A stretch of DNA of 64,000 nt from Inia geoffrensis (lineage: Eukaryota; Chordata; Mammalia; Artiodactyla; Iniidae), in assembly GCA_036417435.1 (NCBI GenBank), contig CM070912.1, positions 20,696,055 through 20,760,054 of the forward strand, read 5' to 3'. Below, piece by piece: positions 56,136-64,000 of the stretch. The notes beneath the pieces were generated by a model, which made no database searches, had not been told where the DNA came from, and was given only the letters and a program-made list of their open reading frames with translations. The number at the start of each line of letters is the position of its first letter. The first letter of the stretch is position 1. Made by a program: the position numbers and the translations under genes.

Positions 56136-56907
56136 AGGGGCAGGGATGTGGGCGGTGTGGGAAATGCTAAAGCATTTCTGCTAACCATCTGCTACGATCA
56201 TATCTGGTTTTGCATGTTGGTGGACACTGATGTCCCTGCCTCAAGTTGGAGGTTTTATAAGCCAAAGTTGTTGTTGTTTCTTTCCATGTATTATTATCTT
56301 TTCATTCATCCACTCTGTGCCTTGTCAGCCTTTGAAAGACTTGGTTGCTCCCAGGCTGCTGTTCTCAGGGACCTTTAAAGGGACCTGGTTGGTCTTGGGG
56401 CAGAATGTCTTCTGGGACACTCTCTTCCAAGAAAGACCTTGTCTCCATTTCCATTAGCGAATGCTGCTTGCATGTGTTCAGGAAGATCTTCTAAATGGAA
56501 TGCTTGTTGAACTGTGTTCTAGGCGAGGGGCTGCCACTAGACCAGAGGACCGCGCTTGGTGGGCCAATCATGTCCTTCACCACTGTGCCTTAGAGTTGCC
56601 CATAGACGGACCCTTCAGGGCAGAGGGGAAAGCAGATCCCAGGCCTTATTCAGGCCTCAGGTTCCATGGGTCAGGCAGCCTGTCTGGACCCTTCCTCAGG
56701 ACCCTCATCTCCATCCTCATCCTCTTTCACCACAAGCATTTACCCAGAGCTCTTTGATTGTGACACCATGCCAGTCATTGTAAATCATAACTAACAGGTT
56801 CGCCCTGGCCTGTTGACTTCACAATCCAGGATGAAGAACTGTGATGCAAATGAGATACGAAGTGAGTTTAGCAATGAAAAGTGATGACTAAATACAGAAA
56901 GCCATTG

Positions 56908-56913
56908 AATAAA
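56908..56913 (+). terminator. GGA2: Candidate GGA2 polyadenylation signal
   Basis: Canonical AATAAA in context TTGAATAAATACC, first such hexamer on the + strand after the GGA2 stop. Confidence 0.5.
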
Positions 56914-57668
56914 TACCCGTGTAGCAAATACACTTTGTGGAGTTTTGAGTAAGCAGGAGATGCAAAGCCTGTTGCATTTAGAGATAATAGGCTTGAAGGG
57001 ATCATTCATCTGTGGAAGTAAGGAAGACTTCCTGAGGGGTGTGGAACCTTAAGAACTGCTTCAGTGAAGAGAAGCCCTGAGGATCTGAATGAAGCTGGAA
57101 GAGAGGTGGATTCTTGTTACAGTCATGGGGTGAAGGAAGAATTCAGGCCTGCAGTCAGTTAATTCTTAGCACCTACAATGTGCTAGGCATTTGTGCATGT
57201 TTTACAAGTCTTGCTTGGCCTGATGGATGGGTGAAGAGAGCTGAGCCTGGCTGAGATGGCCTGATGAAGGATGCAGGATCCAAGCCGCTCACCTGTCTGG
57301 GTAGGATTCTGCCTCAGAAACTGCAAGGTTCTGTTTGGGGCTCTTTATCACAAGATCTGATACCCTACAGTCTGATCTTTTACCTTCTACATATAGTTGG
57401 AAATCTGCCAGCACTATGGTGGGGATGGGGGCTGTAAAAAATCACGGTATGTTACTTTTAAAGCAAATGTGAAAACTCATAAAACAGATAAATGATGGGG
57501 TGACTTCTTCTTTTGGCATAACTCATAAGGTTCATTTTAATCTAAAATTTTGTGTTCAAATATTCCATATAGCTTTCATAGGCTCTAGCTATTTCATAAA
57601 GTCTCCTAGAGGTGCCCATCATAAAGACGATGCCTACCTAGGACTTCCATCAAAAATGGGTGAATGAG

Positions 57669-57873
57669 GGCTTCGCTGGTGGCGCAGTGGTTGAGAGTCT
57701 GCCTGCCGATGTAGGGGACACGGGTTTGTGCCCCGGTCCGGGAAGATCCCACATGCTGTGGAGCGGCTGGGCCCGTGAGCCATGGCCGCTGGGCCTGCGT
57801 GTCCGGAGCCTGTGCTCTGCAGTGGGAGAGGCCACAACAGTGAGAGGCCCGGGTACCGCAAAAAAAAAAAAAA
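57669..57873 (+). mobile_element. CHR-type SINE with 11-bp TSD
   Basis: Forward, near full-length SINE (GGCTTCGCTGGTGGCGCAGT to a poly-A tail). The TSD GGGTGAATGAG is at 57658-57668 and 57874-57884. Confidence 0.94.
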
Positions 57874-57884
57874 GGGTGAATGAG

Positions 57885-59387
57885 ACCTACACATGAAAAA
57901 ACCTTTATCGCATAGTTAAAAGGTAGACTCACTGTGTGTGAACATTCTTCTGTCTTCTGGGAGGCAGACTCCCAGTGGTGCTCTGCTTAGATAGAGTTGG
58001 ACAGGGTAAGGGGTTAGGGAGGTGGGTGTCCTGAAAGTGGCCCTGGTTTATGTTATCAGTGCCTTCTAATTATGAAGTTCAGCGACCACTTAAGAAGAAC
58101 CAACCCGTATCTTTTATTCACTCAGCAAGTTGTTGTTGACTAGCCACTGTGAGCCGAGCACTGCTGTAGGCACTGCAGGTACAGCAGTGATAGAAGGTCC
58201 CTGCCCTCGTGGATCTTCTGATGGGGAGAGACAAATCCATAATGTGTTTGGTGGAGAGTTGGCACTGACGATCCAGTATTTTCCCCTATCCTGAACTCTT
58301 CCTTCCGGGATCCTGCTCATCCCTATTTCTTGACCTACCTCTGACTGTTGTTTTTCCTCTGTCCCTTAAATGTGTTTCCATAGGGTTTAGTCCTTAGGAC
58401 TTTTCTAAGCATTCTGGGCAGTTAACTACTAGATGGGTGGTAGACCTCTGTCTCAGGCTTCCACCTCCTTGCTGACATCAGGTCCGTGTTTTAAGCCGTC
58501 TAATGGATATCTATCTGGAGGTTCCACTGTTGCCTCCAAGTGCTTAGAATGGAACACAGCCGCTTCTCTCATTCTCTCTGTTCTTTTATTTGAAAGCACC
58601 TGTCCAAGCCTTCATAGGTCCTTGATTCTTGCTTCATCTCCATCCCCCTCAGCACTTTTGTCTCATCTAGTCTATTTCTAAATAGTGTCACATCTTGCCC
58701 TCTCCACTGCATTCACATTGTCACTGCCTGGTTTGGCTTTTTTTTTTTTTTTTTTTTGGATGGTGCCGTAGCCTGCCTCTCAGTTCTCTTCTGAGCCATT
58801 ATACTTGCCAGCATCGGAATTCTGTAACATACTTGGGCACTTGACCCCTGCTGAAAAACTGTGAATGTCTTCTTAATGCCCTAAAAGCCTATGCAGCCAA
58901 ATTCAAGTTGTTTACTCTGGCGTTCGGTGCCCTTCTGTAACTTTGTATGCTCCTTACCCTTCTGGCGTCATCTGTCAAGAATAGAGCACACTTTGCCAAA
59001 GCCACAAGAAAGTCCCTTCATGTTTTGATAATACCATGTTTTCTTGTATCTCTTTGACTACACCTGTAGTTAACTCCTTTTGTCTCTTCAGTGATTTAAG
59101 ATTGGGCTAAAATGCTGCTCTATTTGTGAGCCACTCGTTGAGAGTAGATGAGCTGTGGATATAGTAACGTTGAAAAAAGGATAAATAATGACCAAAAACA
59201 TGAATATTACCCATTAAAAATAAAATAGTGTAAATTGAGAGATCAGACATGAAAGGTTAAAAGCAAAGGTGATATTCTCATACAAATAGTGTTTAGTACA
59301 GTGTTCATAAATCACAAATTCTTAGAGTATATCTAATATAGAAGGTGCTTACCCAGGCCCAAAATATAAAATTCTAAAAACTAGTGG
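57885..59387. other. Intergenic DNA downstream of GGA2
   Basis: An L2-like fragment at about 58105-58230 (TTATTCACTCAGCAAGTTGT; CCCTGCCCTCGTGGATCTTC) and a T18 run near 58738-58757. No gene recognised. Confidence 0.4.
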
Positions 59388-59611
59388 TTTTTTGTTTTTG
59401 TTTTTTGTTTTTTTTTATTTGCGGTACGCGGGCCTCTCACTGTTGTGGCCTCTCCCGTTGCGGAGCACAGGCTCCGGACACACAGGCTCAGCGGCCATGG
59501 CTCACGGGCCCAGCCACTCCGCGGCACGTGGGATCTTCCCGGACCAGGGCAGGAACCCGCGTCCCCTGAATCGGCAGGCAGACTCTCAACCACTGCGCCA
59601 CCAGGGAAGCC
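59388..59611 (-). mobile_element. CHR-type SINE
   Basis: Reverse near full-length SINE (GCGGTACGCGGGCCTCTCAC to GCGCCACCAGGGAAGCC). CTAGTG(G)T on both sides (59381 and 59612) is a probable TSD. Confidence 0.93.
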
Positions 59612-60315
59612 CTAGTGTGTTTGTTTTAAACTAAGAAGAAAACAATAGAGTGCTAGCCATAGTTTGTTTCATATTTTTTTAAGCAGTAACAGCCTGACCT
59701 CTTTCATCTGGAAAGAGACGGAGTTCAAGTAAACAAGCAGGAAGTATCCTCAGAGAAGATAAGGCCAAGGTCCAGAGATCTCATCACACATTTAATGTAA
59801 GCTGAAATGGAAAAACTCCAGGCCTTTAGTTCCCTTGCCCAGTGCATTCCCAACTATACCATGTTCATTCTGAGAAAGCTTGCATCTAAAAATGTGTAAA
59901 CATTCTGCTCCTTTGACTTTTATTCTTGAACACTTCCTTTATCCCACAGCTAGAGGTAATACTATGATTTTAAAAGCTGAAAAACATTGCAGTGTTACAG
60001 GCTCCAGATACACAGGCTTTTAAAGTTTGAGGTCTTCTGAAGCCCCAACAGTTTGAGGTAATTAAATCAACCCTTACTTGTAATTCCATTCTTTAGCTTC
60101 AGGTACTACCTCTAGCCATGTGACCTGAGACAAGTAATTTGTCCTCTTCTGCTTCCTTCCCTGTAAAGTGCATAATAGGATTGTTTTGAGAAGTGAGTTA
60201 ATAAATGTGAAGTGACTCCAGTACTTCGTAGGACTAAGCTAAGACTCATATTTCATTTACTGTTTGCTTGTCCACCTGGCTTCCAATACATGAACAGACT
60301 TGACTTACCCATAAC

Positions 60316-60433
60316 TTTTTTGGCCGTGCCGTGAGGCTTGTGGGATCTTAGTTCCCCGACAAGGGATCGAACCGAACCCTCGCCCCCTGCAGTGGAAGCG
60401 CGGAGTTTTAACCACTAGACCGCCAGGGAAGTC
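60316..60433 (-). mobile_element. Short CHR-type SINE
   Basis: Reverse short SINE: GGGATCTTAGTTCCCCGACA, TTTTAACCACTAGACCGCCA, GGGAAGTCCC. It has a small duplication 'cgaaccgaacc' within the B-box region. Confidence 0.88.
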
Positions 60434-60765
60434 CCTATGACTGTTTGAAGTTTACCTCATGAAATCAAGCAAATATTTTAATTTTTGGCAAGGTTCAAAT
60501 TAATACTGAGATGCAGTAAATGTCAAGGATAGAAAGGTAACAAAACATTGGAAACCTTACGCCTAAGTCTAGTCAAAAGCAGAAATCCATAACAATATAC
60601 TTAGAAACTAATCAACAACACTTCCTATAAAACATTCAGTTAAATTTTGTAAACAAGACTATGTAATTCTAAAATTCATAACCCTGTCACCAAAATCTGA
60701 AGCAGATACCTTTTAGTCTAGTTTTTGAATGCATAGGTAAAATATTAACTTTAAAGCTAGTGGCA

Positions 60766-60886
60766 GGACTTCCCTGGCGGTCCAGTGGTTAAGACTCCGC
60801 ACTTCCACTGCAGGGGGCACGGGTTCGATCCCTGGTCGGGGAACTAAGATCCTGCAAGCCACATGTCGTGGCTAACATAAATAAAG
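60766..60886 (+). mobile_element. Short CHR-type SINE with 14-bp TSD
   Basis: Forward short SINE (GGACTTCCCTGGCGGTCCAG). Perfect TSD TAAAGCTAGTGGCA at 60752-60765 and 60887-60900. Confidence 0.94.
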
Positions 60887-61136
60887 TAAAGCTAGTGGCA
60901 TATTGAAAGAATACACTGTGTAAAGCCTTTGGGAATGCAGTCCGCCACATTAATAGCTCAAATGGACAATTTGATCATCTCAGTAGATGTAGAAAAGGCA
61001 TTTTCTCTCATTCGTTGTTTATTCCTAGTAGAATCAAAGAACCAGCATCATGTTTAATAAGGAAATGACAACAGTGGCTTAAACACAAAGGTTTATTTTC
61101 TCATTCAAAAGAAAGCCAGAAATAGTCCCAAACCAC

Positions 61137-61700
61137 TTGTGGTGTCGACGGAAAAAAAATGCGCAACTTAAAAGTTGAGAATTTTATTTGGCAGACTTAC
61201 TGAGAATTGTAGCCAGCAATACAGCCACTCATAGCTCTGAGGGACTGTTCCAAAAAGATAAGGGAAGAGCCAGGATATATAGGCGTTTTTGTTGGGGGAA
61301 AAAACAACACTCTCCCCCATGTGTTTAAACATCAAAAAATTACTTTTAATCACAAAAACAGACATCTCAAGTTAATGATTTTAGTGCTTCTCTATGTATG
61401 GGAAAGATGCAAGAGCCTGGACTCTGAAATCATTCCTTTGATGCGCGTCTTAACTATCTAGGGCCAGTATCTTGTTTTTTTCCATTCTGATTCCGCTCAG
61501 AGTACACCACAGGAGCAGCTGCCATAGTTGATGGCTTTATGGCTGCAACATCCTTTGTTTACGGAAGTGGCAAGCGACATTCTTAGGCCCTAAGTCAGCA
61601 CCCAAGGATGTGCTCCTCAACATTATGTTACAAGCTTTAACTGCTGACTGTTCTAGGCAACAGGAAGGGAGTGGGGGAGCCAGGAATAGAGGAAAACTGC
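61137..61700 (-). mobile_element. ERV-type LTR remnant
   Basis: Minus-strand block ending ...CGTCGACACCACA at the left (terminal CA). Its complement carries a TATA box (TATATAT, 61275-61281) and AATAAA (61182-61187) about 90 bp further on, the order expected in an LTR. The 5' border is not fixed. No viral coding frame is seen. Confidence 0.55.
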
Positions 61701-62499
61701 TGACGTTCTTAAGGTTTCCTGGAAATTTTAACGTGATATTTGCATTCACATCTTATTGGCTGTTTAGTAGCATGGCCACTCCAAGGTGCAGAGAAGGCCA
61801 AGAAATTGTCATATTTGCATGCAATGCCACACACTTGGCTAAGGAAGAAGGGGAGATTGGATATTGTAACAATTTATCTGTTTACCATAAGACACTATGG
61901 CAATCTGTTCTACTGTTTAAAATCAAACAACTCAGGTATTTGTATGTATGTATGACTGTTTATATTTGGGTCGTAGAATTACAGATTTGTTTTCTTCAAA
62001 AGTTATCTGAATTTTCTAAAGTTTCTAAACTGAAAAAGCATGATTTTTAATTCTCAATGTTAGTTTTTCAAAACTAAAACAACAAAAGGTGGAAATTCTT
62101 CCCACTAACCGATTACCCTCCTAGGAGACAGTATTACTAGTTCCTCATCTGTCCTTGGAGAAATTCTAGGCATTTTTAAACAAATGAACTGTTCCACACT
62201 TTGCTTTTTTTTTTTAATGTAATAATATAGTTGACTTGGTGATAATTGCCATTATCAGTATGAACTGTGTAATAAAAAAGAACAACCCCTGCTTTCCTCT
62301 CTTCTGACAGCAGATGGTATCAATCACTTATATGCTGAAAGTGCTTTGTATTAAAACTGGCACATGAAGTTGCTGACAGTTTCCATGTATCTCCAGCCTC
62401 TCACTTCCACTGGCTCCATTCCTGTGGGCCCAAGCCTGCTTGAGTCTTCCCTGCAACCCTCCCCCTTCCTCCTGCCTTGTTTCTGGTAGCCCTGCATGG

Positions 62500-62710
62500 T
62501 AGAGTGAAACAAGCATGGGTTTTGGGGTCAGGTTAAGTTTCTAGTTTTCTTGCCACCTTGGGCAAGTCACTTAATTCGGCCTTGGTTTTTATATTCTTAA
62601 ATGGTAAAAATGTTAAAAATATACTTCGTAGGTTTTGGTGAGGATTTAATGAGGTCACCAAGATACGAGACATGATAGGTACTCTTTAAATATAGGTGCT
62701 ATTATTTCTC
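62500..62710 (+). repeat. MIR SINE fragment
   Basis: CCACCTTGGGCAAGTCACTT, then GGTTTTGGTGAGGATTTAAT-GAGG and GGTACTCTTTAAATATAGGT. Confidence 0.7.
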
Positions 62711-62989
62711 CTCAAATTGCCTCATCTGAGATTTCTCTTTTTTAATTTACTACCTTAACTTGTGGTGACTTCCATTTCGTCACTATGTTCATTTCAAAAC
62801 CTCTCTTGCTGTCATGGAAACCAATGAAATTTTGCTAAGGATACTAATAACCTAATATTTGCAGAGACAGCAAAAAGGGTTGCATTTGATAAAATCTGAC
62901 CATCCTCTCTATATTTGTTAGGATTAGGGCCAACTTCAGGAATTGGAAAAAACTCAAGGTAACAGTGGCTTAAAAGATTCTTAGATCAC

Positions 62990-63405
62990 TGTATTAGCTT
63001 CCTGGCATTCCTGAGCAAAGCTGGGTGACTTAACAGAAATTTATCATCTGGCAGTTCTGGAGGCTACAAGTCTGAAATCAGGGCCATGCTCACTCTGAAA
63101 CCTGCAGGAGAATCCTGGTGATCTGCGACAGTCTTTAGCATTCCTTGGTTTTTAGCTGCATCACTCCAGTCTCCGCCTTCGTTGTCATGTGGCGTTCTTC
63201 CTGTGTGTGTCACCCATGACTGTCTTGTAAGGATACTGATCATATTGGATTAGGGGCTCACGCTACTTCCGTAAGATCTCAACTAGTTTCATCTGCAATG
63301 ATGCTATTGCCAAATAAGGTCACATTCTGAGGGACTAGGGTTAGGATTTGTATCTTTTCTGGGGAGTCAGCGGGTGGAGACACAGTTCAACCCACAACGC
63401 TCTCA
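62990..63405 (-). mobile_element. MaLR (MLT1-type) LTR
   Basis: Reverse LTR: TGTATTAGCTTCCTGGCATT at the left, GTGACTTAACAGAAATTTAT, TTCTGGAGGCTACAAGTCTG, TCTTGTAAGGATACTGATCA, AGGTCACATTCTGAGGGACT, and GACACAGTTCAACCCACAAC at the right. Confidence 0.75.
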
Positions 63406-63685
63406 AGAACCCCAGAGGTAGTGAAACTAGGACTGGTGTGCAGTCCATGGTCAGGCACCTAGATGTTGTCAATCTGTTGCCCTGCCGTGAGTGACTTAAT
63501 TCCAACAAACACTTCATGGTTCAAGATGACAGTTATAATTCTAGCCATCATGTTCACATTCCAGCCAGCAGGAAAGGAGAGTAGTGTACATGCCATTCTT
63601 TTAAGAACATCTCCTTGAAGTCCCACATAAAAGTTCTGCCACGTTCCAGTAGCCAGTACTTAGTCACATGGACACACTTAACTTT

Positions 63686-63958
63686 GTTTTGTTTTGTTTT
63701 GTTTTACAGCTACTTTTTAATTTATTCATTTACTTATTTAATTTTAATTTTATATTGGAGTATATTTGGTTTACAATGTTGTGTTTCAGGTGTACAGCAA
63801 AGTGATTCAGTTATACATATACACATATATCCATTCTTTTTCAGATTCTTTTTCCATATTGGTTATTACAGAATATTGAGTAGAGTTCCCTGTGCTATAT
63901 AGTAGGTCCTTGTTGATTATTTTTTATACAGTAGTGTGTATGTGTTATTTTTTTGGGG
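63686..63958 (-). mobile_element. 5'-truncated L1 with 13-bp TSD
   Basis: Reverse L1 3' UTR with a (GTTTT)n-type tail complement at the left and AGTTCCCTGTGCTATATAGT towards the right. The TSD CACACTTAACTTT is at 63673-63685 and 63959-63971. Confidence 0.93.
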
Positions 63959-64000
63959 CACACTTAACTTTAAAGAATGCTGGGAGATGTCTTTGTCTTG

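Larger units (their letters stand above)
55930..56930 (+). other. GGA2: GGA2 3' UTR (extent inferred)
   Basis: No repeat insertion is seen across this kilobase apart from a (TG)n/G-rich microsatellite at about 56079-56135. AATAAA at 56908-56913 is the first canonical polyadenylation hexamer after the stop and gives a 3' UTR of about 1 kb. Cleavage has not been demonstrated. Confidence 0.55.

Noticed and set aside
56930..64000. COG7, expected next from human synteny
   Set aside because: No COG7-like exon is seen in any frame; its first exon is probably beyond the window.

Overview
This is a mammalian nuclear window, almost certainly from a cetacean. It carries about 27 copies of tRNA-Glu-derived CHR-type SINEs (heads reading GGCTTCCCTGGTGGCGCAG or GACTTCCCTGGCGGTCCAG, with the GGGAAGATCCCACATG core). 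Many have A-rich tails and intact target-site duplications (TSDs). That family is typical of whales and dolphins; I see no ruminant Bov-tA or pig PRE-1 elements. The gene order EARS2 then GGA2, head to tail on the + strand, matches human 16p12.2. All comparisons with human proteins here are from memory, not from a search.

Layout. 1-14,346 holds the last seven coding exons of EARS2 (mitochondrial glutamyl-tRNA synthetase); the first two exons lie upstream of the window. 14.3-26.8 kb is intergenic and repeat-rich: MLT1-type LTRs, L1 3' ends, SINEs, and an endogenous retroviral LTR at 21.24-22.75 kb that was invaded by an L1 and two SINEs and abuts a tRNA-Glu-like segment. 26.8-27.5 kb is a CpG island holding the GGA2 promoter and first exon. 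27,133-55,929 is complete GGA2: 17 coding exons that join without a frame break into a predicted 618-residue Golgi clathrin adaptor (VHS, GAT, hinge, GAE). Intron 1 carries a near-full-length ENY2 retrocopy whose reading frame is split by a later SINE. 55.9-64 kb holds the GGA2 3' UTR and downstream intergenic DNA with MIR, SINE, LTR and L1 copies. The next gene expected from human synteny, COG7, is not visible.

The two genes act in unrelated compartments: EARS2 charges tRNA in the mitochondrial matrix, while GGA2 sorts cargo at the trans-Golgi network. The window is ordinary conserved mammalian DNA; I found no new multigene system. The points most worth a second look are the disrupted ENY2 retrocopy, an altered second clathrin-box-like site in the GGA2 hinge, a SINE beginning 10 bases after a GGA2 splice donor, an LTR ending about 41 bp before a GGA2 acceptor, the layered LTR/L1/SINE locus with its tRNA-Glu-like flank, and a possible SINE 3' transduction.
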